A stretch of DNA of 64,000 nucleotides, taken from NCBI RefSeq assembly GCF_012974865.1, contig NZ_CP043633.1, positions 1,426,001-1,490,000 on the forward strand. The letters are read 5' to 3'. This stretch comes from Nonlabens sp. Ci31 (lineage in GTDB: Bacteria; Bacteroidota; Bacteroidia; Flavobacteriales; Flavobacteriaceae). The notes under the pieces are model-generated. The model saw only the letters and a list, made by a program, of their open reading frames with translations. It was not told where the DNA came from and made no database searches. Made by a program: the position numbers and the translations under genes. Positions 18,336 to 27,564 of this stretch are shown here, one piece after another. How positions within the stretch are numbered: position 1 is the first letter of the stretch; every line of letters starts with the position of its first letter.

Positions 18336-18746
18336 ATGACAGATACAGTGATTAAAAAGGCGTGTATCATCGATGATGATAAACTTTATGTGAGTTTAGT
18401 CAAGATGCTTATTAAAAAAAATAAACTTGCAGAAGAACTGCTCATTTTTGAAAACGGTCAGGTTGCTTTTGAGTTTTTTAAAGAAGAGCTTAAAAAAGAA
18501 GAGCCTCATTTACCTGAAGTCATACTTTTAGACCTTAATATGCCTATTATGAATGGTTGGGAATTTCTTGAAGCAATTAAGCCGCTAGCTGGACAGCTAA
18601 GGGCAAAGATCAATATAGTAAGTTCGACGATCAATCCTGCTGAGGTTAATAAGGTAAAAAACTACGATTTTGTCACTGCTTTTATTAAAAAGCCCATTAA
18701 TAAAGAGGCAATGGTCCTGGCATTTACTCTAGAAGTTTCACCCTAA
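18336..18746 (+). CDS. Single-domain response regulator
   Basis: A 136-residue CheY-like receiver with the acidic pocket DDD (13-15), the phospho-acceptor Asp66 in ILLDLNMPIMNGWEF, Ser-Ser (VSS) and the conserved Lys in FIKKPI. There is no output domain, so it acts by protein contact or in a phosphorelay. It starts one base after the kinase stop codon, which shows a two-gene signalling operon. Confidence 0.93.
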   Translation: MTDTVIKKACIIDDDKLYVSLVKMLIKKNKLAEELLIFENGQVAFEFFKEELKKEEPHLPEVILLDLNMPIMNGWEFLEAIKPLAGQLRAKINIVSSTINPAEVNKVKNYDFVTAFIKKPINKEAMVLAFTLEVSP

Positions 18747-18765
18747 CCTATGGTAATTTTAAAGA

Positions 18766-19389
18766 TTATGCTTTTTCATTATCTGGAAAAGCCTTTTTAC
18801 TAAAAAGTATCAAAAGTATCACACCTATAGTAATCGCACTATCTGCAACGTTAAAAATAGCGTTAAAGAATTTAAAGTGTTCTCCACCTACAACAGGTAT
18901 CCATTGTGGCCAGTCGCCTTCAAATAAAGGGAAATAAAGCATGTCTACTACATGTCCATAGCCTAAACCCGCATAACCACCAATATCAGGAAAAGCGGTT
19001 GCGATGGCGCCGTGGTAGCTGCCTGAGAAAATAACACCGTAAAAAATAGAATCAATAATATTTCCTAATGCACCAGCAAAGATCAATGAAATACACACAA
19101 TTAAAATCTGATGTCCATTCTTCTTAATACTGCTTACCAACCAGTAACCGATTCCAAAAACAGCAAATACTCTAAACACTACTAAAATTAATTTACCATA
19201 ATCACCTGGAATTTCCATTCCCCAGGCAGCACCGGCATTTTCATAAAAAAGTAGTTTAAACTTCCCCCAGTCTACAATAGCGTCACTATTGCTTCCTGTT
19301 AATGTATAATTAAGCTTTATATAAATTTTGCTCGCTTGATCTATTAGAAGAACCAATAGAATAATAAGTACCGCTCTTGATAATTTCAT
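18766..19389 (-). CDS. lspA: Lipoprotein signal peptidase (signal peptidase II)
   Basis: A 207-residue inner-membrane aspartyl protease with four hydrophobic segments. It cleaves the signal peptide of prolipoproteins after the lipobox cysteine is lipidated. The conserved segments ENAGAAWGM, GALGNIIDSIFYG (first catalytic Asp) and FNAIFNVADSAITIG (second catalytic Asp) are clear. It is slightly longer than the E. coli type (about 164) because of a loop between the catalytic segments, as is common in Bacteroidetes. The window encodes many lipoprotein substrates. It lies downstream of ileS, dksA and the adhesin-like gene. Confidence 0.96.
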   Translation of the reverse strand: MKLSRAVLIILLVLLIDQASKIYIKLNYTLTGSNSDAIVDWGKFKLLFYENAGAAWGMEIPGDYGKLILVVFRVFAVFGIGYWLVSSIKKNGHQILIVCISLIFAGALGNIIDSIFYGVIFSGSYHGAIATAFPDIGGYAGLGYGHVVDMLYFPLFEGDWPQWIPVVGGEHFKFFNAIFNVADSAITIGVILLILFSKKAFPDNEKA

Positions 19390-19416
19390 TACGTATTTTT
19401 CAAAGTTGTAAAAATA

Positions 19417-20094
19417 CTACTTATTGCGCTTTTTAAGATTGCTTATGCTGCCCGATATGGTTTCTAATCGAGCAAAATATTTGATCAATGAGGGTTTTTC
19501 AAAAACAAAAACATTTCCAGACCTAGAAACAGCTTCAATATCATAGTTTTTGAGGTCTATAGAGATCGTTGCGTAAACAGAAACATATGTAAGATCCCCT
19601 TGGATTTGGTCTATTTTACAACTTCCAGAAAGCTGATTTATATAAATGCTTTTGTAATTTCCTGTTATAGTGATGTCTGCTGTTTGTGTATTAATAATCA
19701 GATGTTTATTTCTAGGGAGGGATAAAGTAGCTTTTCCATCGATAACTTTATGAGCACTTAATTTGTCTTGAGGAAAGGAAAAAGTAGGGTTAAAAGGGTC
19801 AGTAATGAGTAAAGAATCGTTTCTGATCTCGCTAGATAAAACCACCGCATTTTTATATTCGCCATTCTGTGAAGTCACTAAGGTTACTTTATCAGAGTCG
19901 CTAGTAGTTATTTCTAATTCGAGGTATTGAATCATTTGAATATCTACCACGTTAAACTGAGCTTGAAGATGACTGGTCTCGTTTTTTACAGGCGTAGATT
20001 CTTGGGCATCCGCTTCCGCGAAAGCGAGAACAATACCAATTATTACAACACAAAAAAACCTTTGTAAGTTAGAACAAGCATCATCTTTATCCAT
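19417..20094 (-). CDS. Secreted DUF4097/adhesin-like beta protein
   Basis: A 225-residue protein with an N-terminal signal (about residues 11-31) and then repeated short beta strands. Phrases such as LIINTQTADITITGNYKSIYINQLSGSC and DLKNYDIEAVSRSGNVFVFEKP have the stacking pattern of a right-handed beta solenoid seen in putative adhesin/DUF4097-type proteins. A palindrome copy encodes AFAEA in the signal-peptide cleavage region (20011-20026). It lies between lspA and dksA with about 30-50 bp spacers, so it is likely in the same operon. The family call is tentative. Confidence 0.7.
   Translation of the reverse strand: MDKDDACSNLQRFFCVVIIGIVLAFAEADAQESTPVKNETSHLQAQFNVVDIQMIQYLELEITTSDSDKVTLVTSQNGEYKNAVVLSSEIRNDSLLITDPFNPTFSFPQDKLSAHKVIDGKATLSLPRNKHLIINTQTADITITGNYKSIYINQLSGSCKIDQIQGDLTYVSVYATISIDLKNYDIEAVSRSGNVFVFEKPSLIKYFARLETISGSISNLKKRNK
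20011..20026. repeat. GCTTTCGCGAAAGC palindrome, copy 3 (inside adhesin-like gene)
   Basis: CGCTTCCGCGAAAGCG, one mismatch from the perfect palindrome. It is in frame near the end of the signal peptide and encodes Ala-Phe-Ala-Glu-Ala. Confidence 0.8.
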
Positions 20095-20145
20095 ATTACA
20101 AAGGTTTAAATTTTAAAAACTCCTTGAAGGAGCGCAGCAATTGGT

Positions 20146-20532
20146 TTACTGCAAGTTTTTTGCTTCAATGCTGAGCGTAGCATGAGGAACAAGCTCCAAG
20201 CGTTTTTTATTAATCAGCTTGCCGGTCACTCGACAAACGCCATAAGATTTATTTTCAATTCTTATCAATGCATTTTTAAGGTCGCGTATAAACTTTTCTT
20301 GACGTATAGCTAGTTGTGAGCTTGTTTCCTTGCTCATTACAGCACTTCCCTCATCAAAGGCTTTAAATTGAGGAGCAGTATCATCTGTACCATTATTGGC
20401 GTCATTCATATAGGCGCTCTTGATCAATTCATATTGCTCTTTTGCTTCTTTAATTTTTGCATTAAGTATATCTTTGAAATAAGCCAAATCAGCATTGCTG
20501 TATCTTAATTTTTCATTTTCATTGGTGCTCAT
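20146..20532 (-). CDS. DksA/TraR-family transcription regulator
   Basis: A 128-residue protein with an N-terminal coiled coil (about 10-75) and a C-terminal TraR/DksA-type zinc-finger region, RIENKSYGVCRVTGKLINKKRLELVPHATLSIEAK. DksA-type proteins bind the secondary channel of RNA polymerase and act with ppGpp. Only one of the four usual zinc cysteines remains (YGVC), as in many Bacteroidetes homologues, so the finger may be zinc-free. The start codon lies three bases from the ileS stop, which implies co-transcription and coupling. Confidence 0.9.
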   Translation of the reverse strand: MSTNENEKLRYSNADLAYFKDILNAKIKEAKEQYELIKSAYMNDANNGTDDTAPQFKAFDEGSAVMSKETSSQLAIRQEKFIRDLKNALIRIENKSYGVCRVTGKLINKKRLELVPHATLSIEAKNLQ

Positions 20533-20535
20533 ATA

Positions 20536-23500
20536 TTATATTTTAGTCACTTTGATTGTGGTAGCAATATCGTCAAATTCAATTAGCGTACCCTTATAAA
20601 CATTTGTTGTTATTGTTAATAAATCTGCTAGCGTTTCATCTTTGATATACTGCTTGTTTGTCAAAAGAGCATCGTCTAGTTCCCTATGAGATGCAATCTC
20701 AATATTGATTCGGTCGGTTACCTCGAGTCCAGAGTCTTTTCTTATGTTTTGAATGCGATTTACTATTTCTCTAGAAATACCTTCTTTTTTAAGCTCTGGC
20801 GATATGGTTACATCGAGTGCAACGGTAATACCTGATTGGTTTGCTACTAACCATCCTTCTATGTCTGAAGACGTAATTTCTACGTCTTCAAGGGTCAATA
20901 TAACGGCATTTCCGTCTACTTCCACTTCTTTTTGACCAGTTTTTTCCAACAAAGCAATATCCTCTTGTTGAAAACTTTTAATCCTACTAGCGACTTGCCC
21001 CATGAGCTTGCCAAAGCGCGGACCTAAGGCTTTAAAGTTTGGTTTGATTTCTTTTACAAGGATACCACTCGCATCATCGATTAACTCAATTTCTTTTACG
21101 TTTACTTCACTCTTTACCAGATCTGCGATAGCTTCTATCTGAGCTTTATCTCTGGCATCTAGAACCGGTATCATAATACGTTGTAGCGGTTGACGCACTT
21201 TAATACTTTCCTTTTTACGCAGGGATAAGGTAAGACTAGAAATGATTTGTGCTTTGTGCATTTTCTCCTCCAGTGCTGCGTCTATAAGTGATTCATCAGC
21301 TTTAGGGAAAAGTGCTAGGTGTACACTCTCACTCGCATCGCTTTCACAAACACCAGTTAGATCTTGATACAGTTGATCCATAAAGAATGGAGCAATAGGA
21401 GCACCCAATTGTGCTATTGTTTTTAAACAAGTGTATAAGGTTTGATAAGCAGCGATTTTATCTTGCTCATAAGTTCCTTTCCAGAATCTCCTTCTACATA
21501 AACGCACATACCAGTTGCTTAAGTTCTCTGTGACGAAAGTGGTTATCGCACGAGCCGCTTTAGTAGGTTCATAATCTTCATAGAAGGCTGTGCTTTCTTT
21601 TATCAAAGTATTTAATTCTGATAGTATCCAGCGGTCTATTTCTGGTCGTTCTGATAATGGAATGTCTTTCTCACTATAGGTAAATCCATCTACGTTTGCG
21701 TATAGACTGAAGAACGAATAGGTATTGTAAAGCGTTCCAAAAAACTTGCGTTGCACCTCCGTAATTCCATCGAGATCAAACTTGAGATTGTCCCAAGGAT
21801 TAGCATTACTCACCATATACCAGCGCGTCGCATCAGCACCGTATTTTCCTAAAGTCTCAAAAGGGTCAGCAGCATTGCCTAAACGCTTCGACATTTTTTG
21901 TCCCTTTTTATCTAGAACCAGTCCGTTAGAAACGACGTTTTTATAAGCCACATCATCACTTATCATGGTGGCGATAGCGTGCAGTGTATAAAACCATCCA
22001 CGCGTTTGATCCACACCTTCGGCAATGAAGTCTGCTTTTCTCAACTGGTTTTCTACTTGTTCTTTATTTTCAAACGGATAATGCCATTGTGAATAAGGCA
22101 TGGATCCTGAATCAAACCAAACATCGATAAGGTCTGCCTCACGAGTTAACTTTGCTCCGCTTTTACCTACTAGATAAATTTGATCTACTACGTTTTTATG
22201 AAGGTCTACGATGTTGTAGTTTTCTTTACTCATGTCGCCATTTTTAAATCCAGCAAACGGATTTGTAGTCATGAACCCAGCTGCGATAGATTTTTCTATC
22301 TCTCCCATAAGCTCTTCTATGGAGCCGATGATCATTTCTTCTGTTCCAGTTTCATTTCTCCATATAGGAAGCGGTATTCCCCAAAAACGAGAACGCGATA
22401 AATTCCAGTCGTTTGCATTTGCCAGCCAGTTGCCAAATCTTCCTTCTCCGGTAGATTTAGGTTTCCAGTTGATGGATTTGTTCAACTCATGCATTCTATC
22501 CTTGAACTCGGTTACTTTTATAAACCAGCTGTCCAGCGGGTAATATAAAATAGGCTTGTCAGTTCTCCAACAATGTGGATAACTGTGCACGTATTTTTCT
22601 ACTTTAAAAGCGCGATTTTGTTCTTTTAAAGCGATCGCAATATCTACATCTACAGAACGTTCTGGTGCTTCTCCATCAGCAAAATATTCGTTCTTTACAT
22701 ATTTGCCACCTACCTCAGGCAACTCCTCGCGGAATTTCCCCTGTAGGTTGACAAGTGGCACTGGATTGTTATATTCATCCAACACCAACATAGGTGGGAT
22801 AGGTGGATTTGCTTGTTTAGAAACAAGGGCATCATCTGCTCCAAAAGTAGGTGCGGTGTGCACGATTCCTGTTCCGTCTTCTGTCGTTACAAAATCTCCT
22901 AATATGACTCTATAGGCATCCTGTGCGTTTTCAAAAGGCGTAGCATAAGCTAATAATTGCTCGTACCTTAAGTTGACCAGATCTGTTCCTTTGCAAGACC
23001 CTAAGATTTGATATGGTATTTTTTTATCTCCTAGTTGGTATTCTTGTTTCGCTTTTGCGAAAGCGTCACCTTTCAAAGCTTGATTCTTTTTACCAAACTG
23101 ATAGCTCACTAACTTTTCTGCTAGGATTACCTGCATAGGAGCACCAGTGTACTGGTTAAAAGTCTCAGCAAGTACGTAATCTATTTTAGGACCTACAGTA
23201 AGTGCGGTGTTGGATGGCAATGTCCACGGCGTCGTGGTCCAGGCAAGGAAAAAAACCTCTCCATTAGTTGGAAAAGGTAATTTTGATGGGTCTTCCACTT
23301 TAAATTGAGCAGTAACAGTAGTGTCTGTTACGTCTTGATATGTTCCTGGTTGGTTCAACTCATGGGAGCTCAATCCAGTTCCAGCAGCTGGTGAATACGG
23401 TTGTATGGTATAGCCTTTATAAATCAAGTCTTTAGAATAAATCTCTTTTAACAACCACCATACCGATTCCATGTATTTAGATTTATAAGTAATATATGGG

Positions 23501-23943
23501 TCTTCCATATCTACCCAGTAACCCATATCATCAGTTAGCTTGCTCCATACGTCGGTGTATTTGAGAACTGCTTTTTTACATTCCTCATTATATGCTTCTA
23601 CAGAGATTTTTGTACCGATGTCCTCTTTAGTAATTCCAAGTGCTTTTTCAACGCCTAGCTCTACAGGAAGACCGTGTGTATCCCAACCGGCTTTGCGATT
23701 TACTTGATAACCTTGTTGTGTTTTAAAACGACAGAATAAATCCTTGATCGTACGTCCCATAACATGGTGAATCCCAGGTAACCCGTTAGCAGATGGAGGT
23801 CCTTCAAAGAAAATAAAAGGCTCATTTCCTTCACGAGTCGTCATGGACTTGTTGAAAATGTCGTTTTCCTTCCAAAAAGATTTGATACGTTTATCAACTT
23901 CCGGAAGGTTCAATCCTTTGTATTCATTGAATTTTTTACTCAT
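20536..23943 (-). CDS. ileS: Isoleucyl-tRNA synthetase
   Basis: A 1135-residue class I synthetase that attaches isoleucine to its tRNA. It contains the HIGH-type signature ANGLPGIHHVMG (about 53-64), the CP1 editing domain, DVWFDSG, and KMSKRLGN at about 681. The C-terminal anticodon domain is long, and the usual C-terminal zinc cluster of the E. coli type is not obvious. The length (about 1000-1150, against about 940 in E. coli) fits the eukaryote-like IleS2 clade, which is known for mupirocin tolerance in other bacteria. A palindrome copy encodes DAFAKAK at about 293-299, in the editing domain. It heads the ileS-dksA-lspA operon. Confidence 0.98.
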   Translation of the reverse strand: MSKKFNEYKGLNLPEVDKRIKSFWKENDIFNKSMTTREGNEPFIFFEGPPSANGLPGIHHVMGRTIKDLFCRFKTQQGYQVNRKAGWDTHGLPVELGVEKALGITKEDIGTKISVEAYNEECKKAVLKYTDVWSKLTDDMGYWVDMEDPYITYKSKYMESVWWLLKEIYSKDLIYKGYTIQPYSPAAGTGLSSHELNQPGTYQDVTDTTVTAQFKVEDPSKLPFPTNGEVFFLAWTTTPWTLPSNTALTVGPKIDYVLAETFNQYTGAPMQVILAEKLVSYQFGKKNQALKGDAFAKAKQEYQLGDKKIPYQILGSCKGTDLVNLRYEQLLAYATPFENAQDAYRVILGDFVTTEDGTGIVHTAPTFGADDALVSKQANPPIPPMLVLDEYNNPVPLVNLQGKFREELPEVGGKYVKNEYFADGEAPERSVDVDIAIALKEQNRAFKVEKYVHSYPHCWRTDKPILYYPLDSWFIKVTEFKDRMHELNKSINWKPKSTGEGRFGNWLANANDWNLSRSRFWGIPLPIWRNETGTEEMIIGSIEELMGEIEKSIAAGFMTTNPFAGFKNGDMSKENYNIVDLHKNVVDQIYLVGKSGAKLTREADLIDVWFDSGSMPYSQWHYPFENKEQVENQLRKADFIAEGVDQTRGWFYTLHAIATMISDDVAYKNVVSNGLVLDKKGQKMSKRLGNAADPFETLGKYGADATRWYMVSNANPWDNLKFDLDGITEVQRKFFGTLYNTYSFFSLYANVDGFTYSEKDIPLSERPEIDRWILSELNTLIKESTAFYEDYEPTKAARAITTFVTENLSNWYVRLCRRRFWKGTYEQDKIAAYQTLYTCLKTIAQLGAPIAPFFMDQLYQDLTGVCESDASESVHLALFPKADESLIDAALEEKMHKAQIISSLTLSLRKKESIKVRQPLQRIMIPVLDARDKAQIEAIADLVKSEVNVKEIELIDDASGILVKEIKPNFKALGPRFGKLMGQVASRIKSFQQEDIALLEKTGQKEVEVDGNAVILTLEDVEITSSDIEGWLVANQSGITVALDVTISPELKKEGISREIVNRIQNIRKDSGLEVTDRINIEIASHRELDDALLTNKQYIKDETLADLLTITTNVYKGTLIEFDDIATTIKVTKI
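23050..23065. repeat. GCTTTCGCGAAAGC palindrome, copy 4 (inside ileS)
   Basis: CGCTTTTGCGAAAGCG, one mismatch. It is in frame and encodes Ala-Phe-Ala-Lys-Ala in the ileS editing-domain region. Confidence 0.82.
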
Positions 23944-24076
23944 CGCACTAGTGTTTTAAAGCTGGCAAAAGTACGGAAATTTGTGCATTATATTCTTTTC
24001 ATGATCAAGCAAATCACCGTCTTTTCTCAAGGGTTATAGTCGCTTTAAGACATGCGGCCTTCCTAAGGGGAAAGAC

Positions 24077-24871
24077 TTACTCCACCTTAATCTCTAGCAC
24101 CAGTCCTTCATGACTGCGCAAATTCATTACTGTACCGCCTTCAAAGAGGAGGTATTGCCCTTTGATACCTTTTAATTTCCCAGCATGTTGAGTGGTTTTA
24201 GCAAGGTTAACACTAGTCACTTTTTCGGGGTATTGAAGTACAGGAAATTTAATTTCCCATTCTTTTTCATTATCGAGAATGAATTCTTGGGCTTCTCGAG
24301 GTATGAATTCTAGTAAGCTTTCACGGAAGATTAACAAATCCACATCTTCCACGTTATTGGTAAGCATCTTGCGCCAGTTGGTCTTATCTGCAACGTGATC
24401 TTTTAAGGCAACTTCTGTAATTCCAGCGAGGTAACGGTTGGGCGCTTCTAGAATCGCAACCGCTTCATGAGCACCTTGATCGATCCATCGGGTAGGGATT
24501 TGTGTTTTGCGGGTAACCCCTACTTTTATATTACTGCTGTTAGCCAGGTAAACAATATGGGGGGTAAGTTGCACTTTTTTCTCGTACTCTAGATTGCGAT
24601 CTTCTTCATCCAGATGTGCACGGCTCAATTCGGGCTTCATGATCCATTCTCCGGCTTGTGGGATTTGAGAAAAGCAATCATAGCAAAAGCCCTGACGCCA
24701 TATTTTTTTGTCAAGGCTGCAATTAAGGCATTCATTTCCTACGTGCTTTAAAGAAATATGTTTATCCAGCAGCTGGTTCATGTGCAAAAAGTTATCTGGA
24801 AAAACAAGGTAATACTGAACGGTTTCCTTGAGTTCTGTTTGCATTTTTCTAATCGTTCCGGTAAGGATCAT
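24077..24871 (-). CDS. DUF2797 domain protein
   Basis: A 264-residue protein matching the DUF2797 pattern. A putative zinc knuckle CLNC ... CYDC lies at about residues 47-70, followed by HIVYLANSSNIKVGVTRKTQIPTRWIDQGA, which resembles the GIY-YIG-like core seen in this uncharacterised family. The start is the ATG at 24871 (MILTGTIRKM); the frame is open upstream but lacks family features. It is divergent from the GH3 gene with 68 bp between them. Function unknown. Confidence 0.82.
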   Translation of the reverse strand: MILTGTIRKMQTELKETVQYYLVFPDNFLHMNQLLDKHISLKHVGNECLNCSLDKKIWRQGFCYDCFSQIPQAGEWIMKPELSRAHLDEEDRNLEYEKKVQLTPHIVYLANSSNIKVGVTRKTQIPTRWIDQGAHEAVAILEAPNRYLAGITEVALKDHVADKTNWRKMLTNNVEDVDLLIFRESLLEFIPREAQEFILDNEKEWEIKFPVLQYPEKVTSVNLAKTTQHAGKLKGIKGQYLLFEGGTVMNLRSHEGLVLEIKVE

Positions 24872-24939
24872 GGTAGTAACTTTAAAAATTAAGGAAGTAT
24901 CTTTGGAACCGTAAAAATACCAATTAGGATTTGTAAAAT

Positions 24940-26472
24940 ATGGCAAACGCATTACTCAATTCTGTCGTCTCGTGGTTTCTAAAGAAACGCCTTCACGATA
25001 TGGAGCTCTTTATGAAGCATCCACAGGAGTTGCAGGATAACATTTTGCAAGATCTTATTTATTATGCGAGGCATACAGAGGTAGGGAAGAAGTACGGTTT
25101 TGACTCTATAAAATCCTATCGCGATTTTGCAGACAGAGTCCCAGTTTCTGGATATACGGAAATGGAAGCCTCTATAGAACGGTCTAGAAAAGGGGAAGGA
25201 AATATTTTCTGGCCTAGTGATATCAAGTGGTTTGCTATGAGTAGCGGCACGACTAATTCTCGCAGCAAATACATACCGGTAAGCCAGCAGTCGCTCGAAG
25301 ACTGTCACTATGCAGCCGCTAAAGACTTGTTGTGTATGTACCTCAATAACAATCCAGATTCTAAGATTTTTAAAGGAAAAGGATTGCGATTAGGTGGGAG
25401 TAAACAACTGGATAGAAAGTCAGGAACTGCTGCTGGGGATTTGAGCAGTATTTTAATAGACAACATGCCTTTCTGGGCAGATTACAGCTCTACTCCTGGA
25501 AATGAGGTAGCTTTAATGGCAGATTGGGAAACTAAAATGCCAGCGATAGTTCAAGAAAGTATTACAGAAGATGTGACCAGTCTTGCAGGTGTTCCCTCCT
25601 GGATGATGGTGCTCCTTAACAATGTCTTAGAAACTACAGGTAAGGATCATATTCTTGAAGTATGGCCGCAAATGGAAGTGTTCTTTCATGGAGGCGTGAG
25701 TTTTGACCCGTATGTAGACCAGTATAAAAAATTACTGCCAGCAGGTCATATCAAATACTACGAAACCTATAATGCGAGTGAAGGTTTCTTTGCGATTCAA
25801 GATAGAAACGACAGTAATGAATTATTACTTATGTTGGATTACGGAATTTTCTATGAGTTCATTTCTATGAAAAGCTATGATACACCAGACGAGAAGATCA
25901 TACCACTTAGCGAGGTAGAATTAGAGGAGAATTATGCTATTATTATCACTACTAACGCTGGTTTATGGCGTTATAAAATAGGAGATACGGTACGTTTTAC
26001 GAGTAAAAGTCCTTATCGTATTAAGGTAAGTGGTCGTACCAAGCACCACATCAACGTATTTGGTGAGGAGTTGATCATAGAAAATGCTGAGGAAGCACTT
26101 AAGAAGACCATAGCAGAGATTCCTTGTTTTATAAAAGATTATACCGTTGCGCCTATATTTATGGAAGGTAAAGAAAAAGGAGCTCATGAATGGATGATTG
26201 AATTTGGTACGCAACCTGGTGATATTTCCGCTTTCGCAAAAGCTTTAGACTTACATCTTCAAAGAGTAAATAGTGATTACGAGGCAAAGCGCTATAACAA
26301 TATCACATTAACGGCACCAAAAATAAATATTGCAAATCCAGATGTGTTTTACAACTGGCTAAAGCAAAAAGGTAAACTGGGCGGCCAGCATAAAATCCCG
26401 AGGCTGAGTAACTCTAGAGAATATATGGACGAGTTGCTTGTTATTCATCGCAAAGGCAGTCTGGTTAAATAA
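24940..26472 (+). CDS. GH3-family acyl-adenylate/amide synthetase-like protein
   Basis: A 510-residue protein of the GH3 family, whose plant members adenylate jasmonate or auxin and conjugate them to amino acids. Visible elements are the phosphate-binding MSSGTTNSRSKYIPVS (about 97-112), EVFFHGGVSFDPY, YETYNASEGFFAIQ (AMP-binding) and LWRYKIGDTVRF. Bacterial GH3 substrates are mostly unknown; an acyl-acid substrate is inferred. A palindrome copy encodes DISAFAKA at about 429-436. It is followed by the PfkB kinase gene about 100 bp downstream. Confidence 0.9.
   Translation: MANALLNSVVSWFLKKRLHDMELFMKHPQELQDNILQDLIYYARHTEVGKKYGFDSIKSYRDFADRVPVSGYTEMEASIERSRKGEGNIFWPSDIKWFAMSSGTTNSRSKYIPVSQQSLEDCHYAAAKDLLCMYLNNNPDSKIFKGKGLRLGGSKQLDRKSGTAAGDLSSILIDNMPFWADYSSTPGNEVALMADWETKMPAIVQESITEDVTSLAGVPSWMMVLLNNVLETTGKDHILEVWPQMEVFFHGGVSFDPYVDQYKKLLPAGHIKYYETYNASEGFFAIQDRNDSNELLLMLDYGIFYEFISMKSYDTPDEKIIPLSEVELEENYAIIITTNAGLWRYKIGDTVRFTSKSPYRIKVSGRTKHHINVFGEELIIENAEEALKKTIAEIPCFIKDYTVAPIFMEGKEKGAHEWMIEFGTQPGDISAFAKALDLHLQRVNSDYEAKRYNNITLTAPKINIANPDVFYNWLKQKGKLGGQHKIPRLSNSREYMDELLVIHRKGSLVK
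26228..26244. repeat. GCTTTCGCGAAAGC palindrome, copy 5 (inside GH3 gene)
   Basis: CCGCTTTCGCAAAAGCT, with one mismatch in the core plus a shortened right end. It is in frame, with the same frame and the same 5' flank (GATATTTCC) as copy 1. Confidence 0.8.
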
Positions 26473-26574
26473 AGGAGTTCATTTAATGGTTTAATTATCG
26501 ATAGCAGGATCAAACTGCTTTGTTAAACCTTATCTGAAAACTGAATAAAACCGTATTTTTGCAAAAAATTATAC

Positions 26575-27495
26575 ATGAGCAAATTAGTTGTGGTAGGAAC
26601 AGTAGCATTTGATGCGATTGAAACTCCTTTTGGTAAAACAGATAAGATTTTAGGTGGAGCAGCAACCTTTATAGGACTTAGTGCTTCTCACTTCGATACA
26701 GAAGTAGGCTTGGTAAGTGTTGTAGGAGGCGATTTTCCTCAAGAATATCTAGACATGCTTAAAAACCGCGGTATGAACATCGACGGTATTGAGGTCGTAA
26801 AAGAGGGGAAAACATTTTTCTGGTCTGGAAAATACCACAATGACATGAATACTCGTGATACTTTAGTAACAGAGCTTAATGTATTAGCAGACTTTAATCC
26901 AGTAGTGCCAGAGGCTTTTAAAGATGCTGAGGTAGTTATGTTAGGAAACTTGCATCCAGCAGTACAATTAGGGGTTATAGAGCAAACTCCTGCAGCAAAG
27001 TTAATCGTGCTGGATACTATGAATTTCTGGATGGACAGTGCTTTAGAGCTGTTACATCAAGTAATTGCTAAGGTAGATGTGATCACCATTAATGACGAGG
27101 AAGCAAGACAGCTTTCGGGAGAATATTCTCTAGTTGCTGCAGCACGTAAGATCCATGCAATGGGTCCTAAGTATGTAGTGATTAAAAAAGGAGAGCACGG
27201 CGCTTTATTGTTTCATGGGGAGCATATTTTCTTTGCTCCAGCATTACCATTAGAAGAAGTGTTTGATCCTACAGGAGCTGGTGACACATTTGCTGGAGGT
27301 TTTGCAGGATTCCTCGCAGCAAGTGGTGACTACAGTTTTGAAAACATGAAACGGGCGATTATTTATGGTTCTAATTTTGCTTCCTTTGCGGTAGAAAAAT
27401 TTGGAACAGAGCGTATGCAAACGATTACCAATGATGAAATAAACACACGTTTAGAGCAATTTAAAGCGCTAACAAAATTTGAAATAAACAATTAG
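26575..27495 (+). CDS. PfkB/ribokinase-family sugar or nucleoside kinase
   Basis: A 306-residue kinase of the PfkB fold. The N-terminal GGAATFIGLSASHF carries the di-glycine hinge, and DPTGAGDTFAGGFAGF (about 233-248) holds the catalytic Asp and the anion hole. The family includes ribokinase, adenosine kinase and fructokinase; the sugar cannot be identified from sequence. A TATTTTTG box at 26554-26561 is a candidate -7 element. A strong terminator follows, separating it from the PurF-like gene. Confidence 0.9.
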   Translation: MSKLVVVGTVAFDAIETPFGKTDKILGGAATFIGLSASHFDTEVGLVSVVGGDFPQEYLDMLKNRGMNIDGIEVVKEGKTFFWSGKYHNDMNTRDTLVTELNVLADFNPVVPEAFKDAEVVMLGNLHPAVQLGVIEQTPAAKLIVLDTMNFWMDSALELLHQVIAKVDVITINDEEARQLSGEYSLVAAARKIHAMGPKYVVIKKGEHGALLFHGEHIFFAPALPLEEVFDPTGAGDTFAGGFAGFLAASGDYSFENMKRAIIYGSNFASFAVEKFGTERMQTITNDEINTRLEQFKALTKFEINN

Positions 27496-27508
27496 TAATA
27501 TTTATCAA

Positions 27509-27536
27509 AAAAGCCTCAAGAATTCTTGAGGCTTTT
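27509..27536. terminator. Intrinsic terminator after the PfkB kinase gene
   Basis: A perfect palindrome of two 14-bp arms (AAAAGCCTCAAGAA and its complement), centred on GAATTC and flanked by A- and T-rich sequence, 13 bp beyond the stop. Confidence 0.88.
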
Positions 27537-27564
27537 CTATTTTAATACCCTTATACATCCCATC